A stretch of DNA of 63,421 bases from Symbiodinium natans (GCA_905221605.1 CAJNDS010002107.1:126001-189421); one strand, 5' to 3'. Shown: positions 48,958-57,966, numbered from the stretch's first letter. Notes: a model not told the origin generated them from the letters alone. Translations and numbers: made by a program.

Positions 48958-49244
48958 TGCGGAGCTGCAATTGGTATTGTAGAAAGGAGTTAGTGTTGGA
49001 AGTTGGAAGGGTTAATGAACCCGGTAATCGTATTTGGCTCAAGATGGGCTTGAACAGAAAGCCACAAGTTCAAAAAGTAGTGCCTGGGTTCTTAGGGTTT
49101 GGTAAGGGTGCGGATTCCTTCTCCCTTTCCTTCCCCCCTGGGTTGCTCTTATCCGTGTTCTTGGTTGTCTCTTGGTTCGATCTGGGAAATATAAGATCAG
49201 GGCGATTAGGGGAGTTGATTTCCTTCCTTGGTTGTCCCCCCGTA
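48958..49244 (+). repeat. 3' LTR
   Basis: Same 287 bp as the 5' LTR with a single substitution. Followed by TAGGGTTTAGGG. Confidence 0.95.
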
Positions 49245-49305
49245 TAGGGTTTAGGGTTTAGGGTTGAGGGTTTAGGGTTTAGGGTTTAGGGTTTAGGGTT
49301 TAGGG
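49245..49305 (+). repeat. TTTAGGG array, right half of the target of the LTR element
   Basis: Continues the array seen at 40371-40399, displaced by the insertion; one TTGAGGG unit. Confidence 0.9.
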
Positions 49306-49498
49306 GGGACCCTATTCTTGGAGGTAATTGTTGTTAACCAATTATCACTGTACTTACAACTGTACTTATAACCATATTAGGGCACTTAAGGGGCTTATAA
49401 GTGGGTTGGGATTTAGTGTTTGGGGTATAGGGGTTCAGATAAATAGGGGTTCAGGGTTGGTATTTTCTGGGGCGCATAGAATGTCGACGTGCCCTCAG

Positions 49499-49625
49499 AT
49501 GGGAAGACAGGAAGCAAGAAGAGTCGCCGCAAGCTGGCGAAGAAGCTCTATGAGCAGATCAACTTGCCCTTCATATCAAAGGCCGGCCATTGCCGAGGTT
49601 CCCTCGGTTCCTACCCCTTAGGCAT
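49499..49625 (+). CDS. Exon-like segment, lysine-rich
   Basis: After gacgtgccctcag; reads GKTGSKKSRRKLAKKLYEQI then NLPFISKAG. Strong coding character. Ends in a CCCTAAA array. Family unknown. Confidence 0.5.
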
Positions 49626-50394
49626 GAACCCTAAACCCTAAACCCTAAACCCTAAACCCTAAACCCTAAACCCTAAACCCTAAACCCTAAAAAGCCCGGA
49701 AGCAACAGTAGGTATTTGAGGAAGTTTTCATTTTTTGTGCGCGTTAAAAAAAGGGCTTCTCACATGTGTGTAAACAGTCAACCCTAAACCTAATCGCTAA
49801 ACCCTAAACTCCACTGTGTGTATATATTTCTGTATGCATGTTGGGTATTTTTGGAGGATGCCACTAGGTTTGGGGCGACAAGGGGTTTCAGGAGTTTGCT
49901 CATAGAAGCGCCTTAGAGCCTACTTTCCTTCTGGCCCTCCTAGTTTACTTCACCTAAACCCTAAACCCTAAACCTTGAGAACCCTGAACCCTGAACCCTG
50001 AGGCTTATTTCTAGACCTAAACCCTAACCCTAAACCCTAAACCCTAGAGGGTTTCGGTGGATCTTGGGTTGGAGAATCAAGGGGCCTAGGGCAGCGAGAG
50101 TTGCGCGCATCGCCACCTTCTCTCACAAGGCGGTCGAAAGGATCCAAACCTCGATCCTTTTGGGTTTAGGGTTTAGGGTTTTGGGTTTAGGGTTAGGGTT
50201 TAGGGTTTAGCGTTTAGGGCTTAGGGCTTTAGGGTTTAGGGCCATGGGCTTTGGGATCAGGTTTCGGATGTGTGGGCTGGGAATTGGCCCGAAGCAGTGT
50301 GCATCTTAAATTTCCCCCCTGGCTTCGTACTGCGCCTTCTGAACCTGCTGTCAAACCTCTTTGCAGCTCTGTGTTGTTGCATGTTCACGATTGC

Positions 50395-50508
50395 TTGCTT
50401 AAGAACCACCCCCCCCCAAAAAAAAAATAAAATGCGAAGTATTCTTCCTCATACGGGCCATGTAGGGATTATTATGTTTTTTTTGGGTGTTCTTAAGCAA
50501 ATAGTAGT
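50395..50508. mobile_element. Hairpin element, family E
   Basis: TTGCTTAAGAACC and TTCTTAAGCAAATAGTAG ends; ATTCTTCCTCAT interior. Confidence 0.75.
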
Positions 50509-50570
50509 TCACGCTTGTAGTGGATAGAGCTGGCTTGCAGCCTTTTCTTCTCCATCCGACTCTTATGGTT

Positions 50571-50678
50571 ACTAATTGCTGAAGAACCCCGAAAAAATAG
50601 AGAATATTCTTCCTCATTAAGGGTTATATGGGGATTATTGTTTTTTTTTATTCTTTTGGGGTTCTTAAGCATAGTAGT
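50571..50678. mobile_element. Hairpin element, family E, second copy nearby
   Basis: ACTAATTGCTGAAGAACCCC and GGGGTTCTTAAGCATAGTAGTT ends. It lies 62 bp after the previous member in the same orientation. Confidence 0.75.
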
Positions 50679-50687
50679 TGGTTGCAG

Positions 50688-50781
50688 CTCGATTTGCGGG
50701 CAGGATATGGGCTTGGGTCTCATCCAAGCCGTGGTCGATGCTTTAGGTGATCTGGTGTCTTGGCTGATTCCCTCAAGTTAA
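50688..50781 (+). CDS. C-terminal exon candidate
   Basis: After gttggttgcag; reads SICGQDMGLGLIQAVVDALG then DLVSWLIPSS and TAA. Hydrophobic. The acceptor lies just beside the family E hairpin. Family unknown. Confidence 0.5.
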
Positions 50782-51569
50782 GGGTCTCTGAAAGAATAGT
50801 CTCACCTGATCTTTGGGGGTGGCGATGAGCGTTTCGGGTTTAGGGTTTTTAGCCACCAGATACTACATTTGAGTGTTTTTATCTATTCCTGTATTGGGTT
50901 TCAGGATACCTTACTTGGGAATAATCTTCACAGGGTTTTACGGACCAACCTAGGCAATGAGAGGTGATGAAGGTATCTCCCCGAACAGTCGCGCACATGA
51001 AGCCATTCTAATCCCTGAGCCAAAAAACCCTGATAGGCATGATGAGCTTGCCCTTTAAACCCTAAGCCCGAAACCTTAAACCCAATGCTTTAGGGTTTAG
51101 GGGATTTATCGTGTATGCATGCCATGCATGGGCTGAGCCTTGTATGAAGCCTCTGCAAGGGTGCTGAGGCAACAATCTTGGACTGCTTCATGAAACACGC
51201 CAGACCTGCAAACCCTTGGCGACCAGGTTCTGAATAAGCCACCCAAATTCCCAAAGCGTAAACTCGAACTAAACCTTGTAGACCCTAAACTTTAACCCTA
51301 AGCCTCACCCCCTTTTTCCTTGTTTTCACCATGTCTAAGAGGTTAGGCTCTGTTTCAAACCACACCCTCAACCCTAAACCCTTTGCTGCCTTCGGTTGCT
51401 CGAGAACCTCGTCGAGAGTTGTGGTTTTTGGTTTGGGCTTGGGTTGCCAAGGGACTAAAGGAGGGACCCTGTTACCTTAGCGACAATGTAGGAGCTCCTT
51501 AGGATGTGTATATATTTATTTAATACGGTTAAGGTTCCCTTGTAGGGGTCCCTCCTTATATCCCCGAAG

Positions 51570-51666
51570 GTGCATGGAGCTGGGCTGTACGCCCAGGTGA
51601 GAAGGCTGAAAGAGTTGCTAGAGCCTGCATCTACGTATTCACAGGTCGATTCTGGAACACTCGTCC
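51570..51666 (+). CDS. Exon-like segment
   Basis: Reads LYAQVRRLKELLEPASTYSQ.. ; an alternative acceptor (tacgcccag|) lies inside. Runs into CCCTAAA repeats. Confidence 0.45.
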
Positions 51667-51716
51667 CTAAACCCTAAGCCCTAAACCCTAAAACCTAAAC
51701 CCTAAACCCTTAGGTA

Positions 51717-51818
51717 GACATGTTCATGAGTTCATCTGGTCGAAGGCTTTGGCTTCAGCATGATGCTGCGCAGAGTGCATGGAAGTGCGAGATGAGAAAT
51801 GTGACTCACAGACCTTAG
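51717..51818 (+). CDS. Exon-like segment
   Basis: Reads DMFMSSSGRRLWLQHDAAQS... to TAG, 33 codons, ending where a family C element begins. Strong coding character. Family unknown. Confidence 0.5.
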   Translation, partial: DMFMSSSGRRLWLQHDAAQSAWKCEMRNVTHRP

Positions 51819-51930
51819 TGGTAGCCCCGTGGTACCCTTTACCCCTTTTTTTTTTTTTCGTGAGTTCTCTTATAAAGTAACCAACCAAAAAAGGGTGCCC
51901 TTATCACAATATAGTTCCTGGGCTACCAAG
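51815..51930. mobile_element. Hairpin element, family C
   Basis: CTTAGTGGTAGCCCCG at left and CTGGGCTACCAAG at right; interior TATAAAGTAACCAACC matches 14729-14870. Confidence 0.7.
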
Positions 51931-51995
51931 TCTTTCGACCATGGAGCATTTTGCACTCAGTTTAGAAGCGAGGGGGTTCCTCAGACGTCTTGCAG

Positions 51996-52442
51996 ATGAC
52001 GACAAACGGACTGGCCCATGCCATCGTGTCGATGGCCGATTCTCGCAAGGAACTGGTGCGCCGAGAGATTCAGACCGAGTTCACGAATTACTTTCTGGAG
52101 GTTCGAGGAGTGGAGCGTGAAAACGGCCGGCGCCACTTTACAATCGAGAACGGCCCAGACATCATCATCTACACAAAGAAAGGCTTCGTCGTGAGTAACT
52201 TAGATGAGTTGGCTCCTTCCGGACACTTTGGCTCTGCGGCGAGGCTTGTAAACTTCATGTCAGCCTATGGCTTCGAAAGCTACGGCCACACCATCCAAGA
52301 TCTCCTCGACCTCCACGGAAATGGCAGGTTCCTGTTCTGCTTGAAGGCGCCTAGACCGTTTCTGACAAGCCTCTGCTATGGATTTGGCCTGATTCAGGCT
52401 AGTCAGCTATTCTGTTCAGAGGGGGCCGTCCTCCATATTTAG
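51996..52442 (+). CDS. Uncharacterised 148-aa protein or large exon
   Basis: Longest ordinary host-like ORF of this part. ATG at 51996 follows gtcttgcag, so it may be an internal exon starting at the acceptor. Reads MTTNGLAHAIVSMADSRKEL..., with helical N-terminus, a beta-rich centre (HFTIENGPDIIIYTKKGFVV) and a hydrophobic end. Family not recognised. Stop TAG at 52440. Confidence 0.6.
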   Translation: MTTNGLAHAIVSMADSRKELVRREIQTEFTNYFLEVRGVERENGRRHFTIENGPDIIIYTKKGFVVSNLDELAPSGHFGSAARLVNFMSAYGFESYGHTIQDLLDLHGNGRFLFCLKAPRPFLTSLCYGFGLIQASQLFCSEGAVLHI

Positions 52443-52479
52443 AGCAGGGACCACAAGACTTGTAATGCTTGAGAAGGAG

Positions 52480-52570
52480 GCTCCCCCTAAACCCTAAACC
52501 CTAAACTACCCTAATCCCTAATCCCTAATCCCTAAACCCTAAACCCTAAACCCTAAACCCTAAACCCTAA
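52480..52570 (-). repeat. CCCTAAA array abutting the relic spliced leader
   Basis: CCCTAAA/CCCTAAT units ending CCCTAAC directly against the spliced-leader match. Confidence 0.9.
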
Positions 52571-52571
52571 C

Positions 52572-52592
52572 CCGTAGCCATTTTGGCTCAAG
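52572..52592 (+). other. Dinoflagellate spliced-leader sequence (relic)
   Basis: 21 bases starting CCGTAGCC, centre ATTTTGG, ending CTCAAG match the conserved dinoflagellate trans-spliced leader. An SL RNA gene would continue with a GT donor; here AAAGTACAAG follows, so this is most likely the leader of an mRNA that was reverse-transcribed and put back in the genome. Confidence 0.85.
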
Positions 52593-52778
52593 AAAGTACA
52601 AGTGGAAATCTGAGCTTTTTTGGTTCTCTTTTCTCCTAGCCTACGGCTAGGTCAATTCGATCTTTTCCCCGCTGGGTCCACCTCAATCTCGGACTATCTG
52701 GGGGAATCCAGGCGCCTGACATCACCAGACCATCTGGAGGTCTAAGGCTACGAGAGGGTCCTGGCCCTACGACAAGCC

Positions 52779-53198
52779 ATGGCCACGACGCAAGCCCAAG
52801 GTCAAGGCTCTGGAGACTCCTACTGGACGGGGCTGGTGAATGAATATCCCGCCACGGTGTCGGTGGTCAAGGCCCTCGCGAGATCTGCCCGTGGCAAAAA
52901 CTCTTCCAAGTCGAGGACGATCCGAGGACTTATAGGCGCGAAGGTCTCCAGCTCGCCTGAGGGCGCGGAGGCAGAGGAGAACCTGGCGTTCACCCTGCCA
53001 TTGAGTAGAATCATCGTGGTGAAGCAGGGCGAAGATGAAGGCCTCGATGAGGACTACGAGATGGTCGAGCCGACAAATGCAGCCGGCGAGAAGGGGCCAA
53101 AAAACGAAGGAGGTGGAAGACGCAAGAAGACAGGCCCGGAAGCAACCAGAGGAGGGGACCGGAAGGCAATGCCTGTTACAAGACTGCACGCTGCGTGA
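52779..53198 (+). CDS. 139-aa protein downstream of the relic spliced leader
   Basis: ATG at 52779; reads MATTQAQGQGSGDSYWTGLV..., central ALARSARGK, acidic EDEGLDEDYEM and a Lys/Arg-rich end. No intron within the frame, consistent with a processed copy. The 187-bp leader region contains a T-rich tract ending CTCCTAG (about 52615-52640) that could act as a new trans-splice acceptor. Family unknown. Another frame is open over 53035-53313, so the 3' limit is uncertain. Confidence 0.55.
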   Translation: MATTQAQGQGSGDSYWTGLVNEYPATVSVVKALARSARGKNSSKSRTIRGLIGAKVSSSPEGAEAEENLAFTLPLSRIIVVKQGEDEGLDEDYEMVEPTNAAGEKGPKNEGGGRRKKTGPEATRGGDRKAMPVTRLHAA

Positions 53199-53889
53199 AG
53201 CCTGGGCTCGGCACGAGTTCGGACTGGAGAGCCCCACGAGCACGCTCTCTGCATGGACAGTGTGCACGGCCGTCGCTGCCTATCAAGCTGCGCCTCCTGA
53301 CGCCCAGGGATGACAGAGTAAACTGTACATCGCCATGTGAGTGTAAGCCATGGACAGCAGTCCTGCCCGGGACATCGAGTGCTGAGAGCAGAGCGAAGTC
53401 TCACTCATATAGCCCCCTTGCCACACGTTGATTTTCTAGGAGGAACAGCCGCTCGGGTTGTGTTGTAGTGGGGACAGAGTCGATACCTGCTTCTCGGGAG
53501 TTTCGCGGCAACCTCCGCACGTATCTTCGCTAGGTTGCAGTGTACCTAGGATTAGCCAACCAGGTCCGATGGGGGAGGCTCGTTTCTGAGGTGGACAGGT
53601 GATCGAGGTATACTGTTAGCTATCATGGTTTGAGCCCCCCTGTTGGACACGCCAACTGGGTCAATGAACTTGAGTTGGCCAACAGACACGTACCGGTTAG
53701 TTCTGAGTTTGTCCTTGTTGGGATCGATCAGGAGTCAGCTCTTCTGCGGTATGGCCCTGAACCGTACACCCGATAGATGTAGGAGAAGGGTATGCTGACC
53801 CTGGTTGGTTCGTTACTGGTGGTCAATGTACCCACTCTAGAGATCTCGACAGGAGTTGCCTCGCCCGCTTGTGCCAGTGTGAGAGTCGA
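53199..53889. other. Spacer, no gene seen
   Basis: Mixed composition without telomere repeats until about 53890. Competing short frames on both strands, none convincing. Confidence 0.4.
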
Positions 53890-54000
53890 AACCCTAAACT
53901 CCTAAACCCTAAACCCTAAACCCTAAACCCTAAACCCTAGACCCTAGACCCTAGACCTTAGACCCTAGACCCTAAACCCTAAACCCTAAACCCTAAACCG
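53890..54000 (-). repeat. CCCTAAA/CCCTAGA array
   Basis: Includes a run of CCCTAGA units (53935-53972). Confidence 0.95.
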
Positions 54001-54010
54001 AACAGTCCAG

Positions 54011-54097
54011 GTGCGTCGTAGCTTCCTGAGGGCGAACCCTGAGCTGCTGGAATCGGATCCCGAGCCAGAGGAGCTTCCCGAGTTCTTCTTCGACTGA
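54011..54097 (+). CDS. C-terminal exon candidate, acidic
   Basis: After cagtccag; reads VRRSFLRANPELLESDPEPE then EELPEFFFD and TGA, followed by TTTAGGG. Strong coding character. Family unknown. Confidence 0.55.
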   Translation: MRRSFLRANPELLESDPEPEELPEFFFD

Positions 54098-54098
54098 G

Positions 54099-54226
54099 TG
54101 GGGGTTTAGGGTTTAGGGTTTAGGGTTTAGGGTTTAGGGTTTGGGTTTAGGGTTTTGGGTTTAGGGTTTAGGGTTTAGGGTTAGAGCTTAGGGTTTAGGG
54201 TTTAGGGTTTAGGGTTTAGGGGCGTT
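54099..54226 (+). repeat. TTTAGGG array
   Basis: Last long telomere-type array before composition changes. Confidence 0.95.
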
Positions 54227-54372
54227 TCGGGTTGTAGGGTTCAGTGTTTGGGCGGCTTAGGGTTTCGATGTTTTAGGGCTCACAGCTCCAAAGCTGTCAT
54301 CGCTTCAGCGACCCACTGTTTCTTCGTGGGGAATGAGGGAAGTAGGTGCCCTGTACGATCCCTTGAAGGTAC

Positions 54373-54373
54373 G

Positions 54374-54407
<34 letters not shown>

Positions 54408-54530
54408 AGATATACTTGCCCACTCTTGGCAGGTTCTAAGCTTTTTTGCTCCAGTTGTGTATACTATATATTATTAGACTAATAATAATACAATTTATAT
54501 TAATATGATATAGATATAATGGTATTTGTG
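54373..54530. repeat. AT microsatellite and AT-rich patch
   Basis: (TA)13-14 at 54374-54400 followed by TATTAGACTAATAATAATACAATTTATATT. No gene. Confidence 0.9.
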
Positions 54531-54540
54531 TCTGCCTTGT

Positions 54541-55615
54541 TTAGGCCCGAGGTTTGAGTCTCAGGACCAGTAGCCATGTGCAAAATCCCCAAAGCCCGAG
54601 TCCCACTTAACCAGTTTTGAGTTTGAAAGCCCGAGTCTCACTTAACCAAGTGCCCGGCCGAGTCCGAGTTTTGGGACCTAACCACCCTTCCTTTCGTCCA
54701 TGTTCTGCCGAACCACACCATCGTCGTTGAAGCAACCATGCCGGGGCCTCTGTGTGTTTGTTGTAGGGTTTAGTGGGGGGTGGGTGGGCCCGAGACCAAG
54801 ACTTCAACCCCCAACCCCTAATAAGCCCACAGGGACCCTGTACCCTAAACCCGGACCTTTAAGCCCGAGACTCTAAGCCCGATATTAAGTTTAAGCCCGA
54901 GTAAGCCCGAAACCCCAGCAAACCCCCTGAGCTTTCGACAACGGCGACTTCGCTGGCCGAGTCCGAGGTGGGGGAGCTGTGCTCGAACATGCCCGAGTTT
55001 TGGGCGTGTTCGTCACAGCTCCAAGCCGATGCTGTGCTCAGACAGTGCCCAAGTGCACTGTTTGTCACAGCATCACAAAAAGGTTCATGCTCATTCAGGG
55101 CCCGAGTCCGAGGGCCTTGGATGTCATGTGCCACGTGCCATGTGGTTTAAAAATTTAGTGCTACGAGTTCGCCCGGGGCCTCAGCTTGCCCGAGGCATCC
55201 GCGGGAGCCCGAGACCGAGCCTAAACCCGAAACCCTAAACCCTAAACCCTAAACCCGGGCATTCGGAGTTTGAGGAAAGTAGGAATGACTGTCTGAGTGC
55301 CTTGACATTGAGTTCCCGAGACGTAGGCTCCAACCCGAGATGTTATTTCTATCAACCCAGGTCCATGCTGGCCACAGCGATCGAGCCTTCTGGCCCGAGG
55401 ATGTGCCAAGCCCAGTTCAGCACACAGTTGTCATTGGCGTGCTTGTGTTTGCAGTTGGAAACCTCCTAGTCGAAAGTCAGGGCTCAAGGCCACTGCCAGC
55501 AGAACCCATGCACACCACAGCCATGACAGAGTGCCAGTAGCACGATGAAGTCAAGTTTGAAGTATGTCCGAGTTTGAAGCATGTCTGAAGTAAGCCATTA
55601 GCCCATTATTTTGCC
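54541..55615 (+). other. CCGAG-dense region without clear gene
   Basis: The word CCGAG occurs about 19 times on the + strand (for example GCCCGAGTCCGAG at 55100). Several frames of 60-90 codons are open but none has splice support. A short CCCTAAA run is at 55222-55254. Confidence 0.5.
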
Positions 55616-56684
55616 ATGTCTCAGTCTCAGTCTGAGCGGGATGGAAAGTGGTCCGAGCGTGGCGGAAGTTGGTCCGAGTGGTGGTCCTCGTCCAATGATT
55701 GGAGCCCGTCCGATGAGTGGTGGTCCGGGCTTCCCGACAATGGCTCCTTGCCCGAGAAGAAGGCTGGGTCCAATCGAGTGCAATGCAGCAGCAAGGTGAA
55801 ACTGAGTCATTCAGATTCACATTGCTTAATATTTACCGGTCGAGAGTGAGTCGCTTGACTGACAGGATCAGCCCGAGCCGAAGGGGATGCCCAAGTACAA
55901 GCCAGCCAAGCCCAAGACCAACCCCGAGCCCAAGGCCAAGCCCGAGCCGTCCTCGAGTGCCGCGACGGAGGTCAAGAAGAAGTCGAAGAACCCGGGCAAG
56001 GCGCAGCGCGAGCACAAGAAGAGGCAGAAATTGGCCCAGCAGGTGACCTGTTCGAATTTAGTTCAATGATGGCGAAGTCCGAGCTGTGCAGTTTGCTTGG
56101 GGCATCTGTGATGCCGAGTCCTGCTGCCAAACTGAGGCCAAAGAGCACGTGCAGGCCCAAGCCAAGAAGGACGTGCCACTGTCCAACCTGCAGTACCAGA
56201 TGATCGTGGACATGTGCGAGACTTGGCTAGCAATTGCATGGTCCAGCATGGCAAAATTTCCTGAACGTCTGACATGTCTTCTAACTTAGGAGCTCAACAC
56301 CTTGCTGGACGATTACAGCCAGGCCTTGGGGTGGTTCAGGAGGAATCGTCCGAGTCATTGGCAGGAGTATGGATTGGCCAAGCTCACTTTTCCGTCCGTG
56401 GACTACAAGACTCGGTACTCGAAGTCGACAGACATCAAAGAACTCATGAGATGCATCCGAGTGCTTTGGCTCTAGCAGCACTGGAGGTTTTAGATAGTTT
56501 TATGTTTCAGTCTGAGTCTAAGCAACAGACCGAGCAGCCTTTAAGCCTTACCCGCCAGGAAATGGCATCAGCGGCAGCCGAAGCTCACCAACTCTTGATG
56601 TGGTGGCAAAATCAGTTGCCCGGGAATCCATATTACATCCGAGAACCGCCCCGCAGCTGGGCTTCTAATTATTGCTGTTGTTGA
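55616..56684 (+). CDS. Five-exon gene of unknown function
   Basis: Exon 1, 55616-55795 (ATG, 60 codons, Trp/Ser-rich WSERGGSWSEWW). Exon 2, 55866-56042 (59 codons, Lys/Pro-rich KPAKPKTNPEPKAK then basic KKRQKLAQQ). Exon 3 from 56092 (FAWGICDAESCC...), its 3' end unresolved. Exon 4, 56290-56460 (57 codons, ELNTLLDDYSQALGWFRRN..). Exon 5, 56511-56684 (SESKQQTEQPLSLTRQEM.., HQLLMWWQNQ, TGA). Introns 1, 2 and 4 are GT-AG, 70, 49 and 50 bp, and all leave phase 0, strong internal consistency. The CCGAG word reads as SE/PE in exons but also occurs in introns. Family unknown. Confidence 0.65.
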
Positions 56685-56889
56685 ATTGAATCAGACGGTT
56701 TGTTTGCCTTGGTTTTGCCCAGTCTGAATACCGTTGAGGACGTCCGTGCATTGACCAGAGCCACATGACCGAGGGTCAAAAAGCTGCAGCGAAAGCTGGT
56801 GCAGCCCCGCCTCGTACGAGTTGAATGTTTAAGTACGAGAGTCTGTCTTCCACGCGCTGCTGGAGACCGAGTCTTTTTGCAGTCCAGCG

Positions 56890-57066
56890 ATGCCAGCCGG
56901 CTTTGTCGGTCGAAAAAGTAAGATATCATCCGCAGAGCAAGGTGGCTGTGTTGCAAGTCCAGCTCGAGTAGCCCGCATGGACATGCGTCGCCCAGGTGCT
57001 GTTCTTGACCCAGTGCTGGAGCTCGAGTCTCCGCGGCACGACGATGAGGCGCCCGGTGCTTCCTAG
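56890..57066 (+). CDS. Last exon or small gene, unknown
   Basis: ATG at 56890 soon after tctttttgcag (56886). 58 codons, MPAGFVGRKSKISSAEQGG... PVLELESPRHDDEAPGAS, to TAG. The frame also extends upstream through HALLETESF, so the ATG need not be the start. Family unknown. Confidence 0.5.
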   Translation: MPAGFVGRKSKISSAEQGGCVASPARVARMDMRRPGAVLDPVLELESPRHDDEAPGAS

Positions 57067-57176
57067 CCTGCTGCAAAGTTAGATTTGAGCGCATGAGTCT
57101 GGTCAAGTTTGACAGCAGAGTTGAGTTGTTTGTGAAAAATGCAGTTTCGGCCCGAGCTTTCAGCTTCAGAACTTTC

Positions 57177-57604
57177 ATGCCGACCCGTGGTCACCCAGAC
57201 TACGACACCCTAGGGTTCCAGTACGGACTTCTGATCAACAACCCCGAGGCCCTAGCATGAGAGTGTTTCTGAGAGTCAGATTCAAGCATTGACCGAGTGC
57301 ATGAGTCTCTGCCTGAGGCACTCGCAAAACTGGGACCTGAAGCCAGAGCTGCCTACATGGCTGGCCCAGCACCGAGCCACAGTCAGGGTCAGGGTCAGGG
57401 TGCCAGTGCCGGCTTCCACGCCCTTGACGAGAGTGTCCCGCTCGAGAAGGCCCCGATTCTGACTGATGCATTTTAGATCGCGGGGCTTCAACCGGAAGCC
57501 GTCGTTCCCTGCCAGGTGACCGAGAAGCTGAACGAGCTCGCGCCGCATTTGTACTACTTGCTCCGTGTGTGTCGATGCGACGACATGGCCTACTGTGCCA
57601 CTTG
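57177..57604 (+). CDS. Exon group with in-frame stops
   Basis: ATG at 57177 (MPTRGHPDYDTLGFQYGLL..). The same frame carries TGA at 57258 and 57270, then strong coding (VHESLPEALAKLGPEARAAY.., SAGFHALDESVPLEKAP), TAG at 57474, then QPEAVVPCQVTEKLNELAPH.. to TGA at 57602. GA- or GT-type introns whose length is a multiple of 3 would explain this (for instance ending at CTGAG near 57273 and at ATTTTAG 57476). Function unknown. Confidence 0.45.
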
Positions 57605-57639
57605 ACTTTGCCAGTGTATTGAGTTAGTATGCTATGTAG

Positions 57640-57770
57640 CAGCAACTTTCAACTTCGGCTGCCGTGCCAGTGTCCCTAAGGGCCTCCTGGCGCTTCTGAT
57701 GCACAGCCCGAGTGGAGCTGAGCATGCCCACGCCATCTCCCCGAAGCTTATCAGCCGCTTGGGCATTTAA
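57640..57770 (+). CDS. Exon candidate of the same gene
   Basis: After tatgtag; reads ATFNFGCRASVPKGLLALLM... SPKLISRLGI to TAA. Hydrophobic and coding-like. Family unknown. Confidence 0.5.
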
Positions 57771-57799
57771 AGCAACAATGCAGTGACATTTTGGTGTTA

Positions 57800-57966
57800 G
57801 CTATGATATTTGGCCAACCCCGCCAAGGATTTGTGCTCGAGAAGAGGTTCCCGGAGCAGTTCAAGTCCAAGAAGAGTCAGGACCGAAAGGAACGCTCGTG
57901 GCACCCGGACAAGGTGGTAACGGCCCACGTCCGAGAGAAGATGCACGCGTTCAGAGACTTAGCAGC
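57800..57966 (+). CDS. Exon candidate, basic
   Basis: Frame FGQPRQGFVLEKRFPEQFKS.., then KERSWHPDKVVTAHVREKM. 3' end uncertain. Family unknown. Confidence 0.5.

Larger units (their letters stand above)
40400..49244 (+). mobile_element. LTR retrotransposon, gag-like only, inserted in TTTAGGG array
   Basis: 8845 bp. Direct terminal repeats of 287 bp at both ends differ at one base only, so the insertion is recent. Ends are TG...TA. The five bases TAGGG flank both sides (target duplication within the telomere-type array). A primer-binding-like site follows the 5' LTR and a polypurine tract precedes the 3' LTR. The only gene is one huge frame (40753 on). No retropepsin, integrase, RT or RNase H motifs are visible, so it would depend on enzymes of another element. 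Domain order alone cannot place it in copia or gypsy; the internal tRNA-Met priming site favours a copia-type ancestor. Confidence 0.9.

Noticed and set aside
52572-52592. Functional SL RNA gene
   Set aside because: The leader is not followed by a GT donor, and no Sm-like site context was recognised after it.
282-54226. CRISPR array
   Set aside because: Repeat unit is 7 bp and contiguous, spacers are absent, and the DNA is eukaryotic.
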